Shown: positions 40,985 to 47,830 of the stretch, one piece after another | Layout: every line of letters starts with the position of its first letter | How positions within the stretch are numbered: the stretch's first letter is position 1 | Program-made: the position numbers and the translations under genes | NCBI GenBank assembly: GCA_023442755.1 | Contig: JAEZXS010000138.1 | Span: 1 to 47,830 of the forward strand | Origin: Pseudomonadota bacterium | GTDB lineage: Bacteria; Desulfobacterota; Syntrophobacteria; Syntrophobacterales; Syntrophobacteraceae | Direction: 5' to 3' | Length of the DNA: 47,830 bases | Notes under the pieces: generated by a model | Database searches by the model: none | What the model was told of the DNA's origin: nothing | What the model saw: the letters and a program-made list of their open reading frames with translations, nothing else

Positions 40985-41666
40985 TCCTGCTCGGGTTATT
41001 TGACTCGATTGGTCATCCATCCCGGTGATTCTGCGCCCCTTTGCCCGGATGCCGAGTTTTGCCTTTGTCGTTGCCGCAAATCCGTTGCTGCCAACTGCAA
41101 CCGTTTCTGCTCACTTGCCTTCCCAAACCTGAGCCTCTCGGAAAAGAGCGTTCTCGGCCCACTCTCTCCCCGGCAGTTGCCGGAGAGATTCACTTGAAGC
41201 TATCCCCCGGGAATCGAGTCTTTGGGAGCCTCAGACCCTCTTACCGCAGGGATTTTGATGCTTGAAAACGGCTTCTGAGCTCAGCAGCAACTTAGCTTGG
41301 ACCCCGGATCCAACTCCCACAAAAACAGGCAATGCTGTGGGCGAGGCTTTCAGCCTCGCAGATTGATGACAAACCCTAAAATCATCATCATCGTCATTCC
41401 GGCGAAAGCCGGAACCCAGTGTTTTCAAGCACTTCTGGACCCCGAGGCCTGCCCCGGACCCGATCCGGGGTTCGTCGGGGCGACGAATTGGGGGCTTTTT
41501 CAACAGTCTGAGAGGCTTTCAGCCTCGATGCTTTTGGTGGAAACATAACGGGATGGACTGGACTTCTTCCTTTGCGGCTTCACACCCATCCGGTACATGC
41601 CACAGGCCACCATTGAAATTCGCTTTTCCTGTGTTACACTGATTCTGTGTAGCACGGGAGGCCACT
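40985..41666. repeat. Repeat-filled gap with copy 2 of the 120-base repeat
   Basis: 41249-41301 is the right-hand partner of the repeat at 40187-40273. GTGGGCGAGGCTTTCAGCCT (41338-41357) and GAGAGGCTTTCAGCCTCGAT (41511-41530) bracket the 120-base element at 41392-41512, which is inverted relative to 27522-27641. The segment 40985-41248 has no gene and no clear structure. Confidence 0.75.
41613..41660 (+). promoter_or_regulatory. Promoter and operator of the VapBC module
   Basis: TTGAAA (41613-41618) and TACACT (41635-41640) are 16 bases apart. TGTGTTACAC (41630-41639) and TGTGTAGCAC (41646-41655) form a direct repeat overlapping the -10 box, a likely site for the antitoxin. GGGAGG follows at 41655-41660. 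Confidence 0.6.
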
Positions 41667-41900
41667 ATGGGAAATCTTACCATTACGGTTGACGATGAGT
41701 CGTTGAAGAAGGCACGCATACGCGCGCTTCACGAGGGGACATCGGTCAATGCGCTGCTAAGGGAATATCTGGACTCTTACTCCGGCGTTCACCGGGAGCA
41801 ACGGGAAGCAGCAAACCGGATTACCGGTTTGTCCCGCGCCTCGCAGTCCCGGCGAGGGGGACTGAGGTGGACCCGGGATGAACTCCATGAGCGTGACTGA
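41667..41900 (+). CDS. VapB-type antitoxin, ribbon-helix-helix
   Basis: A 77-residue protein with an N-terminal ribbon-helix-helix motif (NLTITVDDESLKKARIRALHEGTSVNALLREYLDSY) and a charged C-terminus that would wrap the toxin. GGGAGG lies six bases upstream. Its stop overlaps the toxin start (TGATG). It neutralises the toxin and most likely represses the operon through the direct repeats upstream. Confidence 0.88.
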   Translation: MGNLTITVDDESLKKARIRALHEGTSVNALLREYLDSYSGVHREQREAANRITGLSRASQSRRGGLRWTRDELHERD

Positions 41901-42337
41901 TGCGAGTCTTTTTTGATACGAACATTCTTGTGTATTTGTTCGATGCGGACGACGAGGCCAGGAAAGAATTGGCTTCCGCCCGCTTCGAAGCGGAAGCATC
42001 GGCCGGCAGGGTTGTGCTGAGTACCCAGGTGCTTCAGGAATTCTATGTTTCGGTGACAAGAAAGCTTTCCGTTCCGCTTGCGCCGGAAACCGCCGAATCG
42101 GTTGTGCGCGACCTTTCTCTGTTTCCTATAGTCGCAATCGACACTGACCGAATACTGGCCGCTGTCCGAAAGAGCAGAACATTGGGGCTTTCCTTCCGGG
42201 ATGCCCTCATTGTTGAAGCAGCCCTGGCGGGCGGTGCGGACTGCCTGCTGAGCGAAGATATGCGGCATGGGCAGGTGATAGAAGGCCTGCGGATCGAGAA
42301 TCCGTTCCTGGGCACCGCCCGGAAGCATCCCACATAA
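41900..42337 (+). CDS. vapC: VapC-type PIN-domain ribonuclease toxin
   Basis: A 145-residue PIN-domain RNase. The acidic Mg2+ site is formed by Asp6 (FFDTNILVY), the glutamate in LQEFYV and the aspartate in LSFRDALIVEAA, followed by ADCLLSEDMRHGQ. VapC toxins cut tRNA or rRNA. The module is intact in both genes, unlike the AbiE and HicAB modules nearby. Confidence 0.92.
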   Translation: MRVFFDTNILVYLFDADDEARKELASARFEAEASAGRVVLSTQVLQEFYVSVTRKLSVPLAPETAESVVRDLSLFPIVAIDTDRILAAVRKSRTLGLSFRDALIVEAALAGGADCLLSEDMRHGQVIEGLRIENPFLGTARKHPT

Positions 42338-42421
42338 TCTCGGGTTCCGCTAATTCTCAGCGAGGTCAAGCATCCTTGGGCCGGACGACGAACGCCGATG
42401 TGAAAGATGCAGGTGAGCGAC

Positions 42422-42661
42422 TCAGGCGACCTGTTGCATTTTATTGGCGAAGTCGCGACCGGATGTTGCCGGTGGAAGCGGCTTGCCTTCCTGGCGATAG
42501 AGATCAATTGCCTCTTCAACTATTTGGCACAGATCCTCGAAAACCGTCTTTTCGTCATCGCCGTGGGTGCCACCATATATCAGCCCCGGTGCGCTGCCCA
42601 CATAGCAATGATCTTCCTCCGACCACTCGACAATTTTTGCATACCTGGCGCTATCTTTCAT
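42422..42661 (-). CDS. hicB: HicB-type antitoxin
   Basis: A 79-residue protein with the HicB partial RNase H-like fold: YAKIVEWSEEDHCYVGSAPGLIYGGTHGDD, then KTVFEDLCQIVEEAIDLYRQEGKPLPPAT. The N-terminal strand and CPGL-like segment (here APGL) fit. It starts inside the end of the hicA remnant (ATGA overlap). Since the toxin is dead, the antitoxin may persist as a regulator or as an anti-addiction factor against related toxins. Confidence 0.85.
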   Translation of the reverse strand: MKDSARYAKIVEWSEEDHCYVGSAPGLIYGGTHGDDEKTVFEDLCQIVEEAIDLYRQEGKPLPPATSGRDFANKMQQVA

Positions 42662-42854
42662 TTTCTCGATTCCTCAATGGCCGACTTTACAGCCCGAACC
42701 AGGTATTCTTTGGCATCATCGGATGGCTGCCCGCTGATGGTGATTGGTTTGACACCTTGGGATGGACGAAATTCCTATGACTTCCTTAGCCGCCTCGGTT
42801 CATAAATCCGGCTCGTTCAAGTTCAGCTATCAACTCCCTCACCTTTGGCGGCAT
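42658..42854 (-). pseudogene. hicA: hicA toxin with in-frame stop and frameshift
   Basis: From ATG at 42854 (GAGGAAG upstream) the frame reads MPPKVRELIAELERAGFMNRGG, then TAA at codon 23 (42788-42786) replaces the lysine expected before GSHRNFVHPKV. A one-base deletion at about 42751-42756 then shifts the frame, and KPITISGQPSDDAKEYLVRA continues to the stop at 42658. Together these pieces are a complete HicA of about 64 residues, a double-stranded-RNA-binding mRNA interferase with its catalytic His in GSHRNF. Two lesions make the toxin inactive, while the order and overlap with hicB are preserved. Confidence 0.85.
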
Positions 42855-43201
42855 TAAGACTTCCTCTAATTATTGCTCAAGCCGGTCAGTTCTCCTTATG
42901 TGGACCAGATGGTTAATCCGTTCTTAATATAGCACATTCACGATAAAACTAGAGCAAATACCAACTACTGCCGTATGGGGATTTTGACAGTTTGACGTAA
43001 CCGGCCGTGCTCAACTTCCCGAAGTGTTCGCCGGACGCACAAATTCGATTTATCGATAATCTGCGGAAAAATTATCCCTACCTGGAAAAACCGTTCTTCA
43101 TGATAACCACACATGCGAGGGGTTTCTTCGCGCTGCGCGGGACTGCGGCAGGATTCGAAAGTGAATCCAAATCCTTGAACTCTGAAGGCGGGGGGCGTCA
43201 A
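42855..43201. other. Gene-free stretch between hicA and the terminase-like gene
   Basis: There is an AT-rich part up to about 42960, with AATATA on the plus strand (42926-42931), i.e. TATATT as a possible -10 for hicAB on the minus strand. The rest is an upstream extension of the next reading frame without a ribosome site. Confidence 0.4.
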
Positions 43202-43789
43202 ATGAGAAAAAGCTATCCGGCGGAGATGCAGGAGCGGGCGGAACATCTTTACTACTGCGGCGGACACTCGCTGAAGATGGTCGCAGGGTTGATGGGGGTA
43301 TCGCTCAAGACGGTCAAACGCTGGAGCGTCACACACGGATGGGTAGAGAAACGGCGCGCGATTGACCGGGCACAGACCGAGATTCGCATGAACGCCATCC
43401 TGCTTCGTCAGAAGCTCCTTGCACAATGCCTCGAATCGTTCAATCCCAGGGAGGCCATTGCTGCCCTTACCCTCGACTCGCTCATCCGAAAAAACGAGAA
43501 AGAAGACGAGGGTGGCAGAGACGCGGCGCCTGCGCCTGCTACCCGATGCTCGATACAAAACGATCAGGAGGCCGCAGAAACTCTGGATAAGGCCTTTCGC
43601 ATCAAGATAAACCAGCTTTCGCTCGACCCCGGCCGGTTGACTTACCCCGTACTCAAAATTCTCAGGGAGACTATGGAGTTGGCGGACGGGCTCAGGAAAA
43701 GGGGCCTTCCCGAGGAAGAAGAACGAGGGGGGCTTACGGACGAAGCGGCAAGGGAGATCCGGATGAAAATTCTGGGTCTCTCGGATTGA
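43202..43789 (+). CDS. Phage terminase small subunit-like helix-turn-helix protein (orphan)
   Basis: A 195-residue protein. Residues 1-60 hold a helix-turn-helix of the kind seen in small terminases and Mu/P2-like phage DNA-recognition proteins (YPAEMQERAEHLYYCGG, LKMVAGLMGVSLKTVKRWSVTHGWVEKRRA). A long helical part follows, with a charged linker and a C-terminal AREIRMKILG. Small terminases recognise packaging sites. No large terminase, portal or other phage gene is nearby, so this is a leftover or a co-opted protein. The start at 43202 has a GGGGGG ribosome site; the frame continues 65 codons upstream. Confidence 0.62.
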   Translation: MRKSYPAEMQERAEHLYYCGGHSLKMVAGLMGVSLKTVKRWSVTHGWVEKRRAIDRAQTEIRMNAILLRQKLLAQCLESFNPREAIAALTLDSLIRKNEKEDEGGRDAAPAPATRCSIQNDQEAAETLDKAFRIKINQLSLDPGRLTYPVLKILRETMELADGLRKRGLPEEEERGGLTDEAAREIRMKILGLSD

Positions 43790-44832
43790 CCTCACAGAAG
43801 TGCAACCGGCCGCCTTTCCGATCCCTTTCAGCCCTCATCCGGTGCCCTTCCGGTCACCATTGGGGGTCATTTGAAATATGGCAAACCGGCTCTGAGCCTT
43901 GCTTCCCAATTTTGAAAGGTGACCTGGAGACCCAAAATGATATCCAGGTCCCGCCGGGTTCTTTGAAAACCGAATAGTACATCTGCAGTTATTGATCCTA
44001 TTGCAGCCATGATGCCTTTCCCGGGTTCCGTCTCGGGAACGCGGCCGAGACCCTCGCGGCTGCGCGAGAGCTTATAACCGGTAACTCGCGGCGAAGTGAG
44101 CTCATAAGAATTGGAGCAGGCTCAGTCTGCATTCCCACGCAGAGCGCATGGCCGTCAACTTAGCAACTGTTGAGAGTTGGGCGGGGTAAGACAAAAAGAT
44201 CTCACCGCAGAGACGCAGAGGACGCCGAGAAATACGCATGAGGTTCCCAAAATCGGGCATAAATGCTCTGCGCGCTCCCTGCACCTCTCTGCGGCCTCAG
44301 AATCTGCACAGCGAAAAAGGCAGAGACCGCAGAGCAACCTAAATGGAGATATCATTGCGAACTGCTGAATTTGTACTTTTCGTTTTTCCTCCGCGTTCTC
44401 AGCGCCTCTGCGGTTGATTTGATTTGATCCATAAAGGAACGGATATTCGCACGAAGTGTTAAGTTGACGCCTATGCGCAGAGCGCGGGAACAAGAAAATC
44501 GCGGCTGCAAGCCGCTCCCACAGCAGGATAATTGAGCCAAAGTCTCTCTGACTCTCCCACTCCCCTCCGAATTTTGCGTCTTTCTTCGCGGCTTCGCGCC
44601 TTCGCGTGGGAGAAGATCAATGCGCACCTTCGAAGACAAAGCCTCGCGGCTGAGTGACACTCCCACAACAATTTGCATAAGGAAGTCTTTTCCTTCGCGG
44701 CCTTACTTGCAATACAGCAAGCTTCGCGCCTTCGAGAGTAGGAAAAAAGCACGATCCAGCCTGTCTCTTTGTGCTCTCGCTCCCTGGTCAGGCTGCAAGC
44801 CTGCTCCCACAAAGACAAGCCCAGGCGGCCGC
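43790..44832. repeat. Composite dispersed repeat island 3
   Basis: This 1-kb stretch without a gene is repeat-rich from 44060. GCATGGCCGTCAACTTAGC (44147-44165) and TTAAGTTGACGCCTATGCGC (44459-44478) flank 44198-44418, whose ends are imperfect inverted copies: CACCGCAGAGACGCAGAGGA at the left and the complement of AACCGCAGAGGCGCTGAGAA at the right. CGCAGAG-type sequences of this kind are widespread in environmental genomes. The segment 44560-44735 repeats part of island 1, including AATGCGCACCTTCGAAGACA. 43790-44060 shows nothing recognisable. Confidence 0.7.
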
Positions 44833-45546
44833 CTACGGTCTTCTCCCGCCGAACAGGGCTATTTCGAACATCTTGAAGAAGCAATCGACGTCCTCGAACC
44901 CGGCCTCTCTCAGCCATTCGCACTGAAGTTCCATGGGTGCCAGGATGTTTTCCCCTTTGTCCGCCCTGTCGTAGTACTTTGCGGCAACCTCGTCTCGTGT
45001 CAGGCTTGTATTTCCCTTGCGGTGGTGTGCATAGAGGTGGTCTATGAAGTGCTCGGCGAAAAGGGACCTCACCCGGTCGCTCGGCGAGGAAACGTGTTCG
45101 AGGTTCAAAAATATCCCGCCGGGCGAGAGAATGCCGAATATTTCCGCATACAGCTCTTTCTTTCGTGTGTCCGGCTGGTGGTGTATGGCAAGGCCGGAAA
45201 CGACCAAATCGAACCACCGGTCGAGTGCGGACTTCCATTCCGGGCTGCCGAAATCGGCCCGGACTATTTTTACCCTCGGCCCCTCCTGCACCTTTGCCCC
45301 GAGCGCTTCCAGCATGGGATCGGAAAAGTCCAGGAACGTTACCTCGGCATCCGGAAAGGCATCCATCAAGGCCCGGCCCAGCACCCCGTCGCCGCAACCC
45401 AGGTCGAGTATCTCCCCGAGCCCTGGATTCCAGCTCCGGGCAATCCGTTCAATGGTTTCCAGGTGAGCACCGGCAAAGGGAATTGCCCCGCGCACGCCCT
45501 CCAGGAATGTTTTGCTCAGATTTTCTGTCTGCCACTTACTCTGCAT
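44833..45546 (-). CDS. SAM-dependent methyltransferase, class I
   Basis: A 237-residue cytosolic methyltransferase. Motif I is ILDLGCGDGVLGRAL (46-60), motif II an acidic strand end VTFLDFSD, and the DLVVSGLAIHH and GGIFLNLEHVSS blocks follow, as in UbiE/type-11 enzymes. The substrate is unknown. The start at 45546 (MQSKWQTENL) is chosen, since upstream codons lie in the dispersed repeat. The gene sits between two repeat islands without an operon partner. Confidence 0.83.
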   Translation of the reverse strand: MQSKWQTENLSKTFLEGVRGAIPFAGAHLETIERIARSWNPGLGEILDLGCGDGVLGRALMDAFPDAEVTFLDFSDPMLEALGAKVQEGPRVKIVRADFGSPEWKSALDRWFDLVVSGLAIHHQPDTRKKELYAEIFGILSPGGIFLNLEHVSSPSDRVRSLFAEHFIDHLYAHHRKGNTSLTRDEVAAKYYDRADKGENILAPMELQCEWLREAGFEDVDCFFKMFEIALFGGRRP

Positions 45547-45845
45547 GTGTTCATCCACTCGCCGGCAGGCTGGGCCTGCCGGCGTCAACTTAAAGAGAAT
45601 AAGCCGCGAAGAAGAACCCATTATAAGGACTTTGAGATAAGCCCCGGAAATCTGTGGGAGCGGTCCCGCCTGGGCGGGACCGCGATTGTGCGGAGCACAC
45701 TGAGAAATAGGCTGGCCATGAATTTCTCTTTTCTCTCGCGCCGCGAAGGCGCGAAGAAAGACTCCCGTCGATCCAGTGGATGGTTTCTCCAAAAGCATCG
45801 CGGCTGCAAACCGCTCCCACAGACTGCCCTTTAAGCCGGTGGGGC
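45547..45845 (-). repeat. Composite dispersed repeat island 4 (inverted)
   Basis: Read on the minus strand, 45770-45595 gives GAGAAAAGAGAAATTCATGG, GTGCTCCGCACAATCGCGG, GGTTCTTCTTCGCGGC and TTTAAGTTGACGCCGGC, the same order as islands 1 and 2. In place of GGCTGCAAGCC it has a GGTCCCGCCTGGGCGGGACC hairpin (in minus-strand direction CCCGCCCAGGCGGG). GCTGCAAACCGCTCCCACAG at 45804-45823 is a further fragment in plus direction. Confidence 0.75.
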
Positions 45846-46769
45846 CTACGATACCGCTTTCCGGTCTGCCGGTTTGAGCGCCGCATAGGCCAGGCGCATC
45901 ACGGGGGTGGGCACTCCCAGTTCTGTCCCGAGCCGCACTACTATCCCGATCATCGATTCCAGCTCAAAACGCCTGCCCGCTTCGATGTCTCGCTGCATCG
46001 AGGGCTTCATCGCCTCGGGCGCCTTGTCGATAAATTCCATATTCTTTTCGACCAGGTCGGGTTCCATGACCGCGCCTCTCGCCTTTGCAACGGTCGCCAC
46101 TTCCTTGAGCGCTTCCACAAGGACCGCCCGGGCCTCGGGGACGGACCGGTACTCGCCCGTGGTTACCCGCGTCAGCCCGCCAAGGGCGCTTATGGCCGAG
46201 ATAAACACGAACTTTGTCCAGAGCACGTCGAAGATGTTGGGTACCAGTTCAACCGTTGCGCCCGTGCTTTCCAGCGCCTTCCGCACCGCTTCGGCGCGCG
46301 GCGTCGCCTTTCCGTTGAATTCCCCGATGACGATGCGCCGGAACTGGCTGTACTGGCCGATCACCCCCGGTTCCTCAATGGCTGCGGAAAGCCATGTCGC
46401 CCCGCCCATAACATGCTCTGTTCCGACAACGGCTCCGATCCGCTCCGCCGCGTCCACTCCGTTCTGAAAGGAGATAACGACCGTTTCCGGTCCGATCATG
46501 GGCAGTATCGCGCGGGATACTTCGTCGGTGTGATAGGTCTTGGTCGCGACCATCACCAGGTCGACCGGTCCGATGCCGGCGGGATCGTCCGTCGCAGTTA
46601 CCGGATGGACGGTGAAATCGCCGAATACGCTCTTTATCTGCAGTCCCTTTTCCCGGATCGCCGTCAGGTGTTTGCCCCTGGCTATGAACGCAACCTGGTG
46701 CCCGGCTTTTGCCAGAAGGGAACCATAGTAGCCGCCTACTCCGCCCGTACCCATTATCCCGATTTTCAT
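45846..46769 (-). CDS. panE: 2-dehydropantoate 2-reductase (ketopantoate reductase)
   Basis: A 307-residue NADPH-dependent enzyme of the PanE/ApbA family, reducing ketopantoate to pantoate for CoA biosynthesis. The Rossmann motif is GIMGTGGVGGYYG (4-16), followed by VATKTYH with the active-site lysine region, ISFQNGVDAAE, and LWTKFVFISAISAL. The C-terminal helical domain has PSMQRDIEAGRRFELE with the catalytic-glutamate block. GGAGGAAG lies six bases before the start. Paralogues in this family act on other 2-keto acids, so the exact substrate is likely but not certain. Confidence 0.9.
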   Translation of the reverse strand: MKIGIMGTGGVGGYYGSLLAKAGHQVAFIARGKHLTAIREKGLQIKSVFGDFTVHPVTATDDPAGIGPVDLVMVATKTYHTDEVSRAILPMIGPETVVISFQNGVDAAERIGAVVGTEHVMGGATWLSAAIEEPGVIGQYSQFRRIVIGEFNGKATPRAEAVRKALESTGATVELVPNIFDVLWTKFVFISAISALGGLTRVTTGEYRSVPEARAVLVEALKEVATVAKARGAVMEPDLVEKNMEFIDKAPEAMKPSMQRDIEAGRRFELESMIGIVVRLGTELGVPTPVMRLAYAALKPADRKAVS

Positions 46770-47101
46770 CGAACTTCCTCCAGGTGAAATGGATCTAATG
46801 TGCCTGTTTGCACTTTAATCAATAAATACCCCCTTTACGCAAGCGGGTGCAAGTCCCTTAATGCACGGCGGCGCCATATGTCCCCGCCCGGCGGTTCGGC
46901 GGCCGGGGCCTCTGAAATTTTTTGAACACAGTAGAACAATAGGGGAAAGTGTGTAGCAAATTGAGGAATATTTTATATATGTAAACTATGATTACTATGA
47001 AAAATGATGGATAATCAATGGAAACTGCAAGTACTTTTGGGGATGTCATTATAGATATTTGGCATTGACATTGTATTTAGAACTGATTCACCTTTAATGG
47101 G
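46770..47101. other. AT-rich gap with a possible sigma54-like site
   Basis: The GC content falls sharply between 46920 and 47130. TGGCAT-TGACA-TTGTA at 47060-47075 resembles a sigma54 promoter but has GT where GC is required. Otherwise no gene or hairpin was seen. Confidence 0.35.
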
Positions 47102-47130
47102 TTGATTGGGCAAATCCATGATATTATATT
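47102..47130 (+). promoter_or_regulatory. Promoter of the phasin-like gene
   Basis: TTGATT (47102-47107) and TATATT (47125-47130) are 17 bases apart and lie 46 bases before the start codon at 47177. Confidence 0.55.
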
Positions 47131-47176
47131 TCGCTAGCCGATCGAACAATCCAACAGCAAATGGGAAGGATGCCAT

Positions 47177-47503
47177 ATGAATCAACAGCTTGGAGTTTCA
47201 AAAGAAATGCTAAATATTCAAAAGGCAATTTTTGACGGTTTCATGGGCGGTATGATAGTTTTCTGGGGACAGACGGAAACGATGATTGACAATGTCTGGG
47301 GACAGTCCCCATGGATGCAGGATGGATACAAAAGTATAATCAAGCAATGGGTGGACAGCAATAAAAAAGGCTGCGAAGAGATCAAGAACATGGTGGACCA
47401 GGCATATGCAAATTGGGACGCCTATTTCAGCAGCACCCAGATGTTCGACAACCTGTTCAATCTGCTTCCTGTAAAGCCGCTCTTCGGCGGCCTGCGTCTC
47501 TAA
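47177..47503 (+). CDS. Small helical protein, possibly phasin-like
   Basis: A 108-residue protein with GGAAGGA about seven bases upstream. It is almost entirely amphipathic helix (KEMLNIQKAIFDGFMGGMIVFWGQTETMIDNVW, YKSIIKQWVDSNKKGCEEIKNMVDQAYANWDAYF), with many aromatic residues and no signal peptide. Proteins of this size and make-up coat polyhydroxyalkanoate granules (phasins), but no diagnostic motif is visible and no phaC gene is in the window, so the name is only a suggestion. Confidence 0.6.
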   Translation: MNQQLGVSKEMLNIQKAIFDGFMGGMIVFWGQTETMIDNVWGQSPWMQDGYKSIIKQWVDSNKKGCEEIKNMVDQAYANWDAYFSSTQMFDNLFNLLPVKPLFGGLRL

Positions 47504-47830
47504 GCTGAACGCATATTTGCGTGCCGGGCCGCTGCCCGCCGGGGGGGCGGGCTGCAGAACCGGATCAGGCGGGTCGTCGCCTTGCGGGTCTTTTCAATCA
47601 TCCCGATATTTTTGGACGCCCGGCGAGCCGAACCCCGCTTGCCATCGCGTACTCATTTGCATTCAAATCGGGATCATGTACAGCGAAGCGTCATTCCGGC
47701 GAACGAGACTGTGTCATAATCCAAACAACGAGGAAAAATGCAAGCAGAAGTGGGAATAAAGCCTGGCTCCCGGTCTTCGAGACTGTGTCACAATCGATGG
47801 TGGTTTTGGAGTTCCCCACTCTCGCAGTCA
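47504..47830. other. Window end: hairpin and short repeats
   Basis: GCCCGCC-GGGGG-GGCGGGC (47534-47552) follows the last gene and may terminate it, though without a T-run. GCGTCATTCCGGCGAACGAG (47688-47707) contains the end of the 120-base repeat family. CGAGACTGTGTCATAATC (47703-47720) and CGAGACTGTGTCACAATC (47779-47796) are a near-perfect direct repeat 76 bases apart. Confidence 0.45.

Noticed and set aside
43907..43980. Possible small RNA or leader behind the terminase-like gene
   Set aside because: No hairpin, promoter or terminator was found.
44198..44418. Possible CRISPR array because of recurring CGCAGAG units
   Set aside because: The units are few, in both orientations and unevenly spaced, with no constant repeat-spacer pattern.

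Overview
The window reads as a piece of a GC-rich chromosome from an anaerobic, respiratory Gram-negative bacterium, most likely a deltaproteobacterial (Desulfobacterota, Syntrophobacterales-like) lineage. This is inferred from gene content: a lipoprotein NrfA with its NrfH quinol oxidase, FeoAB, MobA/MobB/MoeA for molybdenum cofactor, a CooT-type nickel protein, a small 4Fe-4S ferredoxin, two different CoA-transferases, a MucR-type regulator and a NifA-type sigma54 regulator. No rRNA, tRNA or CRISPR array was seen.

Layout. 1-740: C-terminal end of a Pro/Ser/Gln repeat protein. 1147-3143: two-subunit CoA-transferase. 3164-4080: two small hypothetical genes on the minus strand, one a 59-residue protein with a CxxCH motif. 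4203-5902 (minus): ECF sigma factor, small membrane protein and signal peptidase I, in that transcriptional order. 6022-10443: HAD-type 5'-nucleotidase divergent from a GH57 protein, then CooT. 10495-19072: mostly housekeeping genes (trmJ, a MucR-like regulator, a DUF72 gene, an AbrB-like regulator, a CDP-alcohol phosphatidyltransferase, mobB-mobA-moeA, a His-rich protein, lgt). 19148-21983: CoA-transferase fused to a GNAT acetyltransferase, then a PD-(D/E)XK-like protein. 22011-23891: an AbiE toxin-antitoxin pair with a frameshifted toxin. 24092-26920: a NifA-like regulator whose GAFTGA loop is missing, divergent from a decayed glnK-amtB operon that keeps its sigma54 promoter and terminator. 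27726-31016 (minus): phoB-phoR-pstB. 31264-34099 (minus): ferredoxin and nrfH-nrfA. 34471-35100: exported protein made of ten exact 11-residue repeats. 36638-39924 (minus): feoA-feoB plus an outer-membrane protein, behind DtxR/IdeR-type operators. 40328-43789: DUF166 gene between direct repeats, intact VapBC, HicAB with a dead toxin, and an orphan phage terminase-like gene. 44833-47503: methyltransferase, panE and a small helical, phasin-like protein.

From about 26 kb onward the accessory character increases. Several families of dispersed non-coding repeats fill the gaps between genes at 27.5, 31.6-32.0, 36.3-36.6, 40.1-40.3, 41.2-41.5, 44.1-44.7 and 45.6-45.8 kb. Across 22-43 kb four genes are visibly broken (abiEii-like, glnK, amtB, hicA). 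No single undescribed multi-gene system is clear-cut. The best candidates for new biology are the regulator without a GAFTGA loop facing a dead glnK-amtB operon, the 10 x 11-residue repeat protein, the CoA-transferase/GNAT fusion with an altered catalytic position, the structured leader at 13690-13939, and the nested repeat family.
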